A DNA stretch of 64,000 bases. Source: G963674685 sp963674685. Lineage in GTDB: Bacteria > Lernaellota > Lernaellaia > JACKCT01. The DNA is taken from contig CAXXWT010000009.1 in NCBI GenBank assembly GCA_963674685.2, positions 310,001 to 374,000 on the forward strand, in the 5' to 3' direction. Below the pieces are notes generated by a model. That model was not told the origin of the DNA. It saw nothing but the letters and a program-made list of their open reading frames with translations, and searched no databases. Numbering within the stretch: position 1 is the stretch's first letter; each line of letters begins with the position of its first letter. The position numbers and the translations under genes are program-made. Shown in pieces: positions 1 to 9,584 of the stretch.

Positions 1-1
1 G

Positions 2-544
2 GGCTTTTTCATTACGCGCACAAAACGAACCACCCGCTATCATCGTCTCTATTCGCATCCGGTGGATAAAAACAACGGTTTGCGGTGCGACCAGACCGTT
101 GTCCTGGTGAACTTTTACGCCAAGCGGGATTACCCGGATAAACTTCGGGTCGTCAAATACGTCGATCTGGAAACGGGAAAGCGGTTTGCGTTTCTAACCA
201 ACAATTTCGACATCGCCGCCCAAACCGTGGCGGACTTGTATCGTTTGCGCTGGCGCGTGGAACTGTTTTTCAAATGGATCAAACAGCATATGCGCATCAA
301 GGCGTTTTTCGGGACGAGCGAGAACGCCGTGAAAACCCAAATCTGGATCGTTATTTCCGTTTACGTGCTGGTGGCCATCCTGAAAAAGCGGCTGCACCTG
401 GACGACTTGAGCCTCTACACAATTTTACAGATTTTGAGCGTCACCCTTTTTGAGAAAACCCCTATTGTACAGGCCCTCTCGCAGATAGAATACAAAAACA
501 TCGAGGAGGGGCTTGCCAACCAATTGGATTTATTCAATTATTAA
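2..544 (+). CDS. IS4-type transposase, C-terminal part (cut by window edge)
   Basis: The frame is open from base 2 with no stop, so the gene begins before the window; the GTG at 62 is an internal codon. The visible 180 residues are the C-terminal part of a DDE transposase. The stretch DLYRLRWRVELFFKWIK carries the Y-x2-R-x3-E-x6-K signature that holds the third catalytic acidic residue in IS4-family enzymes, and it is followed by the usual hydrophobic helices. The sequence just after the TAA (about 544-560, starting with ccggacagtagtg) could be the right terminal repeat, but the left end is not in the window, so this is unproven. The family call is firm. Whether the copy is intact cannot be seen. 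Confidence 0.85.
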   Translation, partial: GFFITRTKRTTRYHRLYSHPVDKNNGLRCDQTVVLVNFYAKRDYPDKLRVVKYVDLETGKRFAFLTNNFDIAAQTVADLYRLRWRVELFFKWIKQHMRIKAFFGTSENAVKTQIWIVISVYVLVAILKKRLHLDDLSLYTILQILSVTLFEKTPIVQALSQIEYKNIEEGLANQLDLFNY

Positions 545-667
545 CCGGACAGTAGTGAAAATAGAAGACGAATTTTGGTTCTTCGAGGATTACCGTACTA
601 TTCATGTATAGGTCAAACTGCCAGGCTCCGATATCATGAAATGTCTCCTCAATACAGGGAAGACCGT

Positions 668-3600
668 ATGAAACAGAAAGAAAAAACAGATAGTTCCTTC
701 GTGAAAAAACTAGAACAAGGATGCGCGATCCTGGCAGCCGGTCTCGGTCTCGCGGCGCTTATCGGATGGGTAGCGGGCGCCACGAGTCTTTCTTCCTTCG
801 CGCCGGATTGGATTCCGATGGCCCCCAGCACGGCGATTCTGTTCGTGCTGTATGGAATCGGCGTTCTTATCCTTCTCCGGTCGCCTGAAAGTATAACGAC
901 GGGAAAGATCGGAATAGCCATTACGGCTATCGGTTTGCTTGTCGCGCTGCTCCTCCTGATTCTCTCGATGTCCGGCTCCAACCCAAACTTCGAGCATCTG
1001 GGGATGGAAATTTCAGGGACGGTCGGCAACGCGCCGATAGGGCACATGTCGCCTTTGACGGCCTTGTGTTTCCTGCTTGTAGGGATATCTTTCCTTGCCG
1101 CTCTTCCTTTTGCCTCCAATCACTCATGGAGAAATGCGGCGACTTTGATGTGCGCCCTGGCCGCCACGCTCATCGCTTTTATGCTTCTGGTCGCCTATTT
1201 TTACGGTTCCCCTTTTCTTTACAGCGGGGATGTGATTCCACCCGCACTCTCAACTTCTTTCGCCTTTCTATTTCTTGGATCATCGCTGCTGCTGTTTTCG
1301 ATGACGAAACATTGGCGCGAAAATCGGAGGCCGCAAGCGGAAATGGAAAGATCGACGCTTGCTCTCATCCTTGTTTTTCTGGCGATGACCGTCGGGATCG
1401 TCACCGCCGGTTTCCTATACTATCGCAGCCAGGAGCGACACTACAGGACCGAGGTGGAGGAGGAGCTTCAGTCCATCACAAAGCTGAAGATCAACGAGCT
1501 TACGTGGTGGCGCAAAGAACGATTGGGCGATGCCTCGGTCTTTTTCCGCAACGATAATTTTTCCGGCCTCGTCCAAAGATATCTAAATCACCCGCAGGAC
1601 ATTGACGCATCCCAACGCCTTTCCAGGTGGCTTGAACAAGTCCGGTCGGCATATAACTACGATAGGGTCTTTATCCTGGATGACCAGGGCGTCGAGCGGT
1701 TGTCGGCCCCGGATACGACGACCCACAAAGCCGCGCACCCGATAGACGAAACCGTTGAAATTCTAGGGTCAGGCGAGGCGAGGTTTATTGATTTTCACCG
1801 TGATTGGCCGGAAGGACCGGTTTATCTGGCAGTCGCGGTTCCAATCCTCGATGAGGGCAATGCCGACCAACCCCTCGGGATGCTTGTCTTTCGCATCGAC
1901 CCGGAGACATACCTTTACCCCTTCCTGCAACAATGGCCCACACTTACGAAAACAGCCGAGACGCTCCTTGTACGCCGCGATGAAAACGACGTTCTTTTCC
2001 TGAACAATTTGAAATTTCAGGAAAACGCCGCCCTGTCTCTGCGCATCCCCCTGTCGAACAAAAACCTGCCCGCCGCGATGGCGATTCTTGGTCAGGAGGG
2101 AGTCGTACAGGGTAAAGACTATCGTAATGTTCCTGTGCTGGCCGCAATCGGACATATCCCCGATTCCCCGTGGCATCTCGTCGCCCGGATGGATACGACT
2201 GAGGTTTACGCCCCGCTTCGGGAAAAACTGCACTGGGTGGTTCTTTTCATCGGCGTACTGCTGCTGGCAGCCTTTGCGGGAGTCGGCCTTATCTGGCGGC
2301 AACGGCAGGTTCTTCATTTACGAGAGCGAGCAGAGGCGGCTGAAGCGCTTCACGAAAGTGAGGAACGCAATCGCATGACCCTGAAGAGCATCGGCGACGC
2401 GGTAATAACCACCGATGCCGCGGGGAGGGTCGAGATGCTCAATCCGGTGGCCGAGAAGCTTACTGGTTGGAGTATCGAAGAAGCCAGGGGCAAACCACTT
2501 GATGAGATATTTTATATTGTCAACGAAGAGACCGGCGAACCTGTTGAGAATCCCGCGAGTCGGGTGATTCGCGAGGGCAAGGTCATCGGACTGGCAAATC
2601 ACACGGTGCTCATTTCCCGGGACGGATCACAATGCCCCATCGCGGACAGCGGTGCGCCGATCCGGTCCGCTAACGGTGACATAATTGGTGTTGTAATGGT
2701 CTTTCGCGACCAGTCCGAGGAGCGCAAAAGGCTCCACGACCAGGAAACCAGATTGAAGCTGATGCGGTTGCTCAACGAGCGCAACGACACGCGGGAGATG
2801 ATTCGCAACGTCACGCAATTCCTACAGGAAAGGAGCGGATGCGAAGCGGTGGGTGTACGACTGAGGAAGGGCGACGACTATCAATATTATGAAACACGGG
2901 GTTTCCCTCAGAAGTTCGTCAAGGCCGAAAACAGCCTATGCAGCTACGATCTGGACGGGCAGTTGCGTCGGGACGAAGTGGGCAATCCCATTCACGATTG
3001 CATGTGCGGAAACGTTTTGAACGGAAGGTTCGATCCCGCACAACCTTTCTTCACGGAAAGGGGGAGTTTTTTTTCCAACTGGACAACGAAACTGCTTGCG
3101 ACCACGACCGAGGAGGATCGACAGGCTCGAACGCGAAATCGTTGCAATGGCGACGGGTATGAATCCGTCGCTTTGGTTCGTTTAAGGACCGAAGAGGAAA
3201 CTCTGGGCCTGCTTCAATTCAACGATCATCAAAAAGATCGTTTCACTCCTGAGATGATGATGTTCCTGGAGAACGCGGCCGACCAAATCGCCATTGCCCT
3301 TGCCAAACGGCTCACGATGGAACGCTACCACGCCACCCTGGAGGACATGCTCGAAGGCTGCCAGATATTGGACTTCGATTGGTGCTATACATTTGTGAAC
3401 GAGGCCGCCGCCAGGCACGGGCGAAAAGCCAAGGAAGAGTTGCTGGGCAAAACCTTCATGGAGGCCTACCCCGGCATTGAAGAGACGAAGCTGTTTTCGG
3501 CGATGCGGCGGTGTATGGAAGAGCGCGAGCCGAACATGATAGAAAACCAGTTCGTTTACCCCGATGGCGATACCGCGTGCTTTGAACTCAGCATCCAGCC

Positions 3601-5581
3601 CGTGCCGGAAGGAATTTTCATCCTCTCGATTGACGTCACAGGGCGCAGGCGGGCTGAAGAAAACTTGCGGAAAAACGAGGCGCAACTGGCCAATGCCGCT
3701 GAAATGGCCCATTTAGGTCCTTGGGAATACGATGTTATTAACGACCTTTTCACATTCAATGACCATTTCTACAAGATATTCCGTACGACGGCTGATAAGG
3801 TCGGCGGATACACGATGTCTTCAGCGGAATATGCACGGCGGTTCGTCCATCCCGATGACGCGGCCCTGGTAGGTGAAGAAGTCCGAAAGGCAATCGAGGC
3901 AACCGACTCCAATTTCTCCCGGCAGTTGGAACACCGGATATTGTACGCGGACGGAAGCATCGGCTATGTCTCCGTGCGATTCTTCATCGTTAAAGACAAC
4001 CAGGGCCGGACGGTGAGGACCTTCGGCGTGAACCAGGACATCACGGAGCAAAAACAAGCAGAGGAAGACCTTCGAATGTTCCGCACGCTCATCGACAACT
4101 CGAACGACGCATTCGAGGTAGTTGACATGGAAACCGGACGATTTCTTGACGTCAACGAAAAAGGTTGTAAAGACCATGGATACAGTCGAGAAGAGTACTT
4201 GTCTCTAAAAATCCCCGACATCGATCCGACTGTTGATCCCTCGATATTTTCGAAGGTCAGGCAAGAACTCCCTAAAACAGGTTTCATGATGCACGAGGGA
4301 AGGCATCGGAGAAAGGACGGGACGGAGTTTCCGGTCGAAGTCAACATCAAGTTTGTTCATTTGGACCGAGACTACATGGTGACCGTGGTTCGGGATATCA
4401 CCGACCGAAAGAAAGCGGAAGAGGAACGGGGGAAGCTCGAACAACAGTTTCAGCAGGCTCAGAAAATGGAATCCATTGGTCGTCTGGCAGGAGGCGTAGC
4501 TCACGATTTCAACAACCTGCTCACGGCAATAAGTGGCTTTTCCGACTTGGCCTATGATTCGTTGGATGAGAGCGACCCCGTGCGGAACGACATCGGCGAG
4601 ATTCAAAAAGCGGCCGATTCCGCAGCCGCCTTGACCGCGCAGCTTCTCGCGTTTTCCCGCAAACAGATCATCTCTCCGAAGGTCATGGACCTGAACCAGG
4701 CTGTTGCACAGTCGGAAAAGATGCTCAGGCGCATTATCGGCGAAGACATCGACTTTGTCTTTATGGCCGGTGAAGAAATCAGCAGGGTTTTGATCGACCC
4801 CGGACAAATCAACCAGATTCTCGTCAACCTGGCGGTCAACTCCCGTGACGCGATGCCCGACGGCGGTAAGCTGACGATCGAAACGAGGAACGTGGTTCTG
4901 GACGAAAAAAGATGCCTGTCCTGCAACGATCCCATCGTCGGCGAGTACGTGATGCTGGCGGTCAGCGACAACGGGCCGGGCATGGACGCGGCCACGATTG
5001 AAAAAATATTCGAGCCTTTCTTCACGACCAAGGAAAAGGGAAAGGGAACCGGTCTCGGCCTGGCCACGGTTCATGGAGTCGTGCATCAGAGCAAGGGGCA
5101 TATCAACGTCTATTCCGAACCGGGCGGCGGCACGACCTTCAAGATATACCTGCCCGCTGTCGCAGATGAGGTCGGACCTGATGTCCAGCCGGTAACGCCT
5201 ACGGCGATAAGAGGGCACGAGACGATCCTACTCGTGGAGGATCAAGAGATCGTCCGCAAATTGGCTGTAAGGACCTTACGGGCTCAGGGCTATACGATCA
5301 TCGAAGCCCAAAACGGGGGCGAGGCTTTTCTCACAGGCAAGGACTTCAAAGGGAAAATCGACCTGCTCTTGACGGATGTTGTGATGCCCCAGATGAGCGG
5401 CAAGGAACTGCACAAGCACCTCGCGGAGATCATCCCCGACATGAAGGTTCTGTACATGTCCGGCTATACCGAAAATGCCATCGCTCATCATGGAGTGCTG
5501 GATGCGGGAACCAACTTCATCCAGAAGCCCTTCCGTCCTCAGGAGCTCGCGAAAAAGGTGCGGCAGGTGCTGGATAGTTAA
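668..5581 (+). CDS. Multi-sensor hybrid histidine kinase (7-8 TM, extracytoplasmic sensor, PAS, GAF, 3 PAS, HisKA, HATPase, REC)
   Basis: A 1637-residue membrane sensor kinase. The chosen ATG at 668 has AGGGAAG seven bases upstream; the in-frame extension back to 575 has no membrane or domain character. About seven TM helices lie in residues 15-250, then an extracytoplasmic segment of about 270 residues (Cache-like, inferred) closed by a TM helix near 520-545. Next come a PAS domain (about 560-690), GAF (about 700-880) and three more PAS domains (about 885-1250). The HisKA box GGVAHDFNNLLTAI places the phospho-accepting His near residue 1279. The ATPase has an N box (NLAVNSRDAMPDGG), DNGPG and GTGLGL motifs. 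The C-terminal receiver has Asp near 1570 (LLTDVVMP) and a KPF lysine. A fused receiver suggests phosphorelay to an unlinked partner. The ligand is unknown. Confidence 0.93.
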   Translation: MKQKEKTDSSFVKKLEQGCAILAAGLGLAALIGWVAGATSLSSFAPDWIPMAPSTAILFVLYGIGVLILLRSPESITTGKIGIAITAIGLLVALLLLILSMSGSNPNFEHLGMEISGTVGNAPIGHMSPLTALCFLLVGISFLAALPFASNHSWRNAATLMCALAATLIAFMLLVAYFYGSPFLYSGDVIPPALSTSFAFLFLGSSLLLFSMTKHWRENRRPQAEMERSTLALILVFLAMTVGIVTAGFLYYRSQERHYRTEVEEELQSITKLKINELTWWRKERLGDASVFFRNDNFSGLVQRYLNHPQDIDASQRLSRWLEQVRSAYNYDRVFILDDQGVERLSAPDTTTHKAAHPIDETVEILGSGEARFIDFHRDWPEGPVYLAVAVPILDEGNADQPLGMLVFRIDPETYLYPFLQQWPTLTKTAETLLVRRDENDVLFLNNLKFQENAALSLRIPLSNKNLPAAMAILGQEGVVQGKDYRNVPVLAAIGHIPDSPWHLVARMDTTEVYAPLREKLHWVVLFIGVLLLAAFAGVGLIWRQRQVLHLRERAEAAEALHESEERNRMTLKSIGDAVITTDAAGRVEMLNPVAEKLTGWSIEEARGKPLDEIFYIVNEETGEPVENPASRVIREGKVIGLANHTVLISRDGSQCPIADSGAPIRSANGDIIGVVMVFRDQSEERKRLHDQETRLKLMRLLNERNDTREMIRNVTQFLQERSGCEAVGVRLRKGDDYQYYETRGFPQKFVKAENSLCSYDLDGQLRRDEVGNPIHDCMCGNVLNGRFDPAQPFFTERGSFFSNWTTKLLATTTEEDRQARTRNRCNGDGYESVALVRLRTEEETLGLLQFNDHQKDRFTPEMMMFLENAADQIAIALAKRLTMERYHATLEDMLEGCQILDFDWCYTFVNEAAARHGRKAKEELLGKTFMEAYPGIEETKLFSAMRRCMEEREPNMIENQFVYPDGDTACFELSIQPVPEGIFILSIDVTGRRRAEENLRKNEAQLANAAEMAHLGPWEYDVINDLFTFNDHFYKIFRTTADKVGGYTMSSAEYARRFVHPDDAALVGEEVRKAIEATDSNFSRQLEHRILYADGSIGYVSVRFFIVKDNQGRTVRTFGVNQDITEQKQAEEDLRMFRTLIDNSNDAFEVVDMETGRFLDVNEKGCKDHGYSREEYLSLKIPDIDPTVDPSIFSKVRQELPKTGFMMHEGRHRRKDGTEFPVEVNIKFVHLDRDYMVTVVRDITDRKKAEEERGKLEQQFQQAQKMESIGRLAGGVAHDFNNLLTAISGFSDLAYDSLDESDPVRNDIGEIQKAADSAAALTAQLLAFSRKQIISPKVMDLNQAVAQSEKMLRRIIGEDIDFVFMAGEEISRVLIDPGQINQILVNLAVNSRDAMPDGGKLTIETRNVVLDEKRCLSCNDPIVGEYVMLAVSDNGPGMDAATIEKIFEPFFTTKEKGKGTGLGLATVHGVVHQSKGHINVYSEPGGGTTFKIYLPAVADEVGPDVQPVTPTAIRGHETILLVEDQEIVRKLAVRTLRAQGYTIIEAQNGGEAFLTGKDFKGKIDLLLTDVVMPQMSGKELHKHLAEIIPDMKVLYMSGYTENAIAHHGVLDAGTNFIQKPFRPQELAKKVRQVLDS

Positions 5582-5615
5582 GCGAATTACAAGGTTAGGT
5601 TTCGCTAATTACTAC

Positions 5616-6179
5616 TCAGGTTTTTGATTCGGCCTCTCGCTCCTCGACCACCTTCCGGTACTTCTCGTGGATGAGATCGGCGTCGAAGTCGTAGCCCTCT
5701 TGCAGCATCCGATCCTTCTCGTCCTTGGTGAAGTGCTCCATCACGGGGATAAAGAACGCCTTGTCCTCCTTTGCGATGTGCTTCGGGTAGAAGTTGACGA
5801 GGGTCGTCAGGGCTTCACGAATCTCGTCCAGCGCGGTTTGGTCGCCCGAGGCGTAGCGGTTCCTGGCGGAAACCAGCGCGGCCACGGTGTTTCGCCCGAC
5901 GATGTGCTCCTCGACCAGTTCCTCCATGATGCGCCTCTGCTCGGCGGTCAGGGGCTTTTTGTCCAACTCCCGAAACAGGATGTCTTCTTCCTTGCCGTGG
6001 TGGCATCGGTCGGCGTAGGTGCGGATGAAATCGACGGCCTGGTCGATGAACCGCACGTCGGCCTCCTTGGTCTTGTCGATCTTCGCAAGCTCGACCTCGA
6101 TCCGGCGGATCATTCGCTCGATCAGCCGGTGCTCGATCATCAGCGGCCCGATGGGCATCATCTTTCTTCCGGGTTCCAT
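5616..6179 (-). CDS. Hemerythrin-like HHE domain protein
   Basis: A 187-residue all-helical protein with the hemerythrin/HHE pattern: an early His in MIEHRLIERM, then CHHGKEEDILF, EEHIVGRN, and a late HIAKEDKAFF, which together supply the His and Glu/Asp ligands of a di-iron site. Such proteins bind O2 or NO, or repair iron-sulphur centres; the exact role here is inferred only from the family. The ATG has a GGAGG ribosome site seven bases upstream. The gene lies just upstream of a cupin gene and is convergent with the large kinase. The cupin-hemerythrin pairing, together with the oxygen-defence genes elsewhere in the window, suggests handling of oxidants. Confidence 0.88.
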   Translation of the reverse strand: MEPGRKMMPIGPLMIEHRLIERMIRRIEVELAKIDKTKEADVRFIDQAVDFIRTYADRCHHGKEEDILFRELDKKPLTAEQRRIMEELVEEHIVGRNTVAALVSARNRYASGDQTALDEIREALTTLVNFYPKHIAKEDKAFFIPVMEHFTKDEKDRMLQEGYDFDADLIHEKYRKVVEEREAESKT

Positions 6180-6195
6180 GATGAACCTCCTTTCA

Positions 6196-6549
6196 TTATG
6201 ACGGTGAGCTTCCGCGTATCATTACAAGCAACATCTTGAAGCGCGTCGGCGCATTTATCGCGTGGGGCGCGCTGGCGGGCATCAGCACGGTCTGCCCCGC
6301 CGTCGCGTGAACCTTCTCGCCGCCGACGGTGAGTTCCGCCTCGCCGTCCAGGATTTGCACCACCGCGTCGAAGGGGGCGGTGTGCTCGGATAGCTCCTGC
6401 CCCTCGTCGAAGGCGAACAGGGTCAGGTTTCCGGCGCTGTTCTTAACGAGGGTGCGGCTTACCACCGCGCCCTCGCCGTATTCAACCAGGTCGGCGAGGT
6501 TCACCGGCGTCGCTGCCGGAAGCTGGCTCTTTGGGTTTGGTTTCAACAT
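6196..6549 (-). CDS. Small single-domain cupin
   Basis: A 117-residue cupin_2 protein, 16 bases upstream of the hemerythrin gene on the same strand and probably co-transcribed with it. Cupin motif 1 is degenerate, with a single clear metal-type His (LSEHTAPFDAVVQILDG). Motif 2 is seen as AGQTVLMPASAPHAI. The ATG follows a clear AAAGGAGG ribosome site. Proteins of this size and type are common in anaerobes and often have no known substrate. The domain call is firm but no reaction can be assigned. Confidence 0.85.
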   Translation of the reverse strand: MLKPNPKSQLPAATPVNLADLVEYGEGAVVSRTLVKNSAGNLTLFAFDEGQELSEHTAPFDAVVQILDGEAELTVGGEKVHATAGQTVLMPASAPHAINAPTRFKMLLVMIRGSSPS

Positions 6550-6649
6550 GGCAGCCTCCTTTATCTAAATAATAGCCAAAGATATTTGAAATTTTTCAGG
6601 CTCAATTCTATTTCGATAAACGTTTCGCGGATTTGAGGCAAGGGTCCAG

Positions 6650-6740
6650 GGTCTAGGGTTTAGGGCTCTGTAAGCGTGTGTGGCACAGCCGCCCTCGGCT
6701 GTGCATGCCCGCGAAGCGGGCCTTTAGGGTCCAGGGGCAA
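6650..6740. repeat. Intergenic repeat copy A: GGGTCCAGGG repeats plus GC hairpin
   Basis: Short degenerate repeats (ggtccagggtctagggttt) precede CGTGTGTGGCACAGCCG. The latter forms a perfect 9-bp stem, GCACAGCCG/CGGCTGTGC with a CCCT loop (about 6683-6704). The same arrangement, including CGTGTGTGGC and CCGCCCT, occurs at 47581-47670. Confidence 0.7.
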
Positions 6741-6825
6741 GGGTTTGCAAGCGCAAGTCTTGCTCTTTAAGAACCACAAACGGTCGCTCGATAGACTGTC
6801 GATAAATGGAAAAACGTCCTATTTT

Positions 6826-6966
6826 TCATTCCGACCGTAGCGAAGCGAAGTGGAGGAATCCCTTTAACGATTCGTGAATATTTTGTTAACGAGCGATTTT
6901 TGGAACGCGATCACGTCTCATTGAAGGGATTCCTCGACTCGTCCTGGCGGACTCGCTCGGAATGAC
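6826..6966. repeat. Long inverted repeat, MITE-like
   Basis: The left arm (about 6826-6864) starts tcattccgac and ends ggaatccctt. The right arm (about 6923-6966) is its imperfect reverse complement, from gaagggattcctc to cggaatgac. Roughly 60 bp separate the arms. Elements of this look are widespread intergenic repeats. No terminal target duplication was established. Confidence 0.7.
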
Positions 6967-7336
6967 AGGGCGTGGATTGCTTATTTATTTATAGCGGCCT
7001 TTTCGTCCTTTGATCATGAGTTTTTTAAGGCATGGGGGGCAATCTCCGGTGAGCTTTCCCAGGAATGCTGGTGGGCGCGGGGTTTGAAGCCGCGCCCCGA
7101 TCACCGTTGATGAGTCCCGCCGGATTATCCCTCGGCCGGTTACTCTGGCGTAATGAGGCACATCGTCCGGGACGCGTTGAGCGTGAGAGAACGAAGTCTT
7201 TTTCACCGGAATGCCGACGCGTCTTCCGATTTCGTTTATCGTAAAGGGATGACTCGCGATGGCGATCAAACTTGAATGAAATCCTTTGCAAAATTGTAGT
7301 TGCGAAAATAAGCGATATATGTATATTTTTACTTCC

Positions 7337-8359
7337 ATGAGCCGCAAAGCGACGAAAATTTCCTTAAGTTCGGATGACCGGGAGGTGCTGAATCGTTGGC
7401 TGCGTTCCGGAAAAGCCGAGCAGCGCCTGGTGTTGCGCGGTTCGATAGTTCTTATGGCGGCTGACGGAAAAAGCACCGGGGAAATCGCCCGGGAACTTGG
7501 GATACGCCCCACAACGGTCAGCCGCTGGCGCATTCGCTTTGCTCGTGACGGCATCCAGGGCCTGCAGGACGCTCCGAGGTCCGGCAAGCCGAAATCCTAC
7601 GGGATCGAAATTGAGAGGAAAATACTGGCGAAGGCGAATCAGCCGCCTGGACCGGGTGAGGAAAGCTGGACGGGGAAATTGCTCGCCGAAGCCTTAGGCG
7701 ACGTATCCGAACATCAGGTCTGGCGGGTGCTGCGCCGCCGGGGCGTCAAGCTGAGTCGACAGAGAAACTGGCAGGTGAAGACGGATCAGCAATTCGTCGC
7801 CAAAACGGCGGACATCATCGGGATGTATCTGTCTCCGCCAGAAAATGCCATTGTGATCGGCGTCGGCGAGGGCAAAAAGGGAAGGTCGGAAACGCACGGC
7901 GATCTGAAGGTGGCGGATCGGCGCTCCGTCAGGGATTACGTGCCGACGGGAAGCCTCAGGCCCGTTTCGTCGCTTTACGAGGCGCTGGCCATCGCCACCA
8001 GGCAAACTCTGTCCAAAAGAGCTTTGAAGGGACGCAGAAGGCGCTTTCATGATTTTTTGGATGGAATCGCCGAGGAAAATCCCGGCCGGCGGATTCACGT
8101 CGTCTGCAATACATTTCGCACGCACAAGCCCGTTCGGGATAAGTGGCTCAGGCAGCACAGGAATGTGCGCATTCATTATATGAGTTCCTATGAGACGTGG
8201 CTGAGTCAGATTGAGATATGGTTTTGCATCTTTATGCAAAGCGCCGTCAAAGGCGAAGAATTTCATTCGGAAAAGCAATTGTGCGAAGCCATCGCGCAAT
8301 TCAACGCGGCTTATACAAAAAGCTCGCAGGCCTTTGAATGGCAAAAACGCGACGGTTAA
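7337..8359 (+). CDS. IS630-type transposase with substituted catalytic aspartates
   Basis: A 340-residue protein with IS630 architecture: an N-terminal HTH (DGKSTGEIARELGI, TTVSRWRIRF), the linker GLQDAPRSGKP, then the DDE domain. The ATG at 7337 is chosen because family members begin just before the KISLSSDDRE-type segment. In ordinary IS630 proteins the first catalytic Asp sits in a VDEK motif and the second in an LDNYxTHK motif. Here the aligned positions read VGEG (Gly177) and VCNTFRTHK (Asn258), while the third acid (Glu293 in WLSQIEIWF) is kept. The reading frame is otherwise intact. This suggests a catalytically dead or domesticated copy. No terminal inverted repeats were found. Confidence 0.85.
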   Translation: MSRKATKISLSSDDREVLNRWLRSGKAEQRLVLRGSIVLMAADGKSTGEIARELGIRPTTVSRWRIRFARDGIQGLQDAPRSGKPKSYGIEIERKILAKANQPPGPGEESWTGKLLAEALGDVSEHQVWRVLRRRGVKLSRQRNWQVKTDQQFVAKTADIIGMYLSPPENAIVIGVGEGKKGRSETHGDLKVADRRSVRDYVPTGSLRPVSSLYEALAIATRQTLSKRALKGRRRRFHDFLDGIAEENPGRRIHVVCNTFRTHKPVRDKWLRQHRNVRIHYMSSYETWLSQIEIWFCIFMQSAVKGEEFHSEKQLCEAIAQFNAAYTKSSQAFEWQKRDG

Positions 8360-8508
8360 GAGAAATTGTAAATATCGAGAAATAACGCAAGAAGATAATT
8401 TTACGCTTTGTTTCTCTTGACGAAAGGCGGAATAATTAATAATTGCGGCATGAGAGTGTCATGAAAAATGAGCAAGGAAGACATCTTTAAACAGGAGTGA
8501 AAAACGAA

Positions 8509-9519
8509 ATGAAACCGGAGAAATTGTACTTTTTATCGATTCTGGTTCTTTTGGCATTGAGCCTGGCCGCGTTCGCCGGATGCGGGGACGACGACGATGA
8601 CGATGACGATGATGATGTCGCGGTTGATGACGACGCCGATGACGACGCCGACGACGACGCGGATGACGATGGCGGCTGGCCGGGAGACCAGACGGTCAAT
8701 ATCTTAACACCCGACGGCGACGTGCAGGTTTCCTTAAACGGGCTTCCTTACAGCGACTGCGTGGATAGCGATCCCGACGACGGCGGAACCTTTCCCGGCG
8801 TGCTGGTCAAAGACGTCGTGGACGCCGCCATCGGCTCCAAGGATTTCGACGCCGGCGATTACAAGTTCAATTTCGTCGCCTCGGACGGTTACGATCCCCT
8901 GGGCAAGAAAATGGACGGCGATTTCCGCACGCTTCCCGATTATGATCAGCTTCCCTTGGGTTGCTTCATCGAATACGAGGAAGAGGGCAAGTACACGGAC
9001 ATCAAGGTGATCTGGGATGACGCCCTGGAATTCCCCGGCTACATGCGGGCCCGCATGATGGACGGCGGCAGCATCGAAATGGTTGAAAATATCCTTTTCG
9101 ATCAGGACGTGACGATGACCGTGGAATTCGACGGGGGAACTCCCGCCGCCGCCGTGAACCTTAACGGCCTGCCGGCCTTTTGGGACGGCGATGATCTGGC
9201 CGTTTACGTTCATCACGTGATCCTGGATGCGGCTTTCGAGGAATTCGATACGTACACTTACTACTACGCGATCAACTTCATCGGAAACGACGATTACAGC
9301 TTACTCGATCACATCGAGGGCCTGGGCGATGACGTGACGGATCTTCCCTGGTGGGATGACAACGACGACAAGAACGTTCACAACATGTGGCTCAAGGACG
9401 CCGGCGATGACGGATATCAGGTGTTCTTTGCCGATGAACTGTTCCCCAGCTCTTACAGCGCGAAGTACATGGACAACGGAACCATCGAGATTCATGACAT
9501 CACGGATCTCGTGGAGTAG
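8509..9519 (+). CDS. Poly-Asp-tethered lipoprotein with two copies of a SUOX-like domain
   Basis: A 336-residue secreted lipoprotein. The signal peptide ends in a lipobox (LAAFAGC), followed at once by a run of ten Asp and then DDDADDD repeats, so an acidic tether of about 35 residues separates the lipid from the folded part. Two related domains follow (about residues 55-195 and 200-336), each with an LNGLP opening, an FNF or INF strand next to DGY or DDY, and an ending like MDGGSIEM or MDNGTIEI. The same pattern appears in the lipoproteins at 14807-17254 and 17274-17792. It resembles the molybdopterin-domain-like fold often found in such lipoproteins, but no cofactor residues were identified. 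ATG 8509 is preferred over GTG 8497 because the latter overlaps the AGGAG ribosome site. Function unknown. Confidence 0.85.
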   Translation: MKPEKLYFLSILVLLALSLAAFAGCGDDDDDDDDDDVAVDDDADDDADDDADDDGGWPGDQTVNILTPDGDVQVSLNGLPYSDCVDSDPDDGGTFPGVLVKDVVDAAIGSKDFDAGDYKFNFVASDGYDPLGKKMDGDFRTLPDYDQLPLGCFIEYEEEGKYTDIKVIWDDALEFPGYMRARMMDGGSIEMVENILFDQDVTMTVEFDGGTPAAAVNLNGLPAFWDGDDLAVYVHHVILDAAFEEFDTYTYYYAINFIGNDDYSLLDHIEGLGDDVTDLPWWDDNDDKNVHNMWLKDAGDDGYQVFFADELFPSSYSAKYMDNGTIEIHDITDLVE

Positions 9520-9544
9520 AAAACTACCCTAACTCTCTATGTAT

Positions 9545-9578
9545 AGGCGGTTCAACTTGATTGGCCGCCTTCTTTTTA
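9545..9578 (+). terminator. Rho-independent terminator after the poly-Asp lipoprotein
   Basis: The stem arms are AGGCGG (9545-9550) and CCGCCT (9565-9570), followed by TCTTTTTAT, 26 bases past the stop codon of the upstream gene. Confidence 0.7.
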
Positions 9579-9584
9579 TGTATT

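Larger units (their letters stand above)
6550..7336. other. 787-bp intergenic region rich in repeats, no gene
   Basis: No reading frame here looks like a real protein. The left third holds GGGTCCAGGG-type short repeats and a GC-rich hairpin that recur at 47.6 kb. The middle holds a long inverted repeat (6826-6966). The right third leads into the IS630-type gene. The weak frames reaching from about 6985 to 7587 on the minus strand are shadows of the transposase and its flank. Confidence 0.7.

Noticed and set aside
4205..5218. 337-codon frame antisense to the large kinase
   Set aside because: The plus-strand kinase motifs (HisKA, ATPase) are unmistakable here; the antisense frame is a composition artefact.
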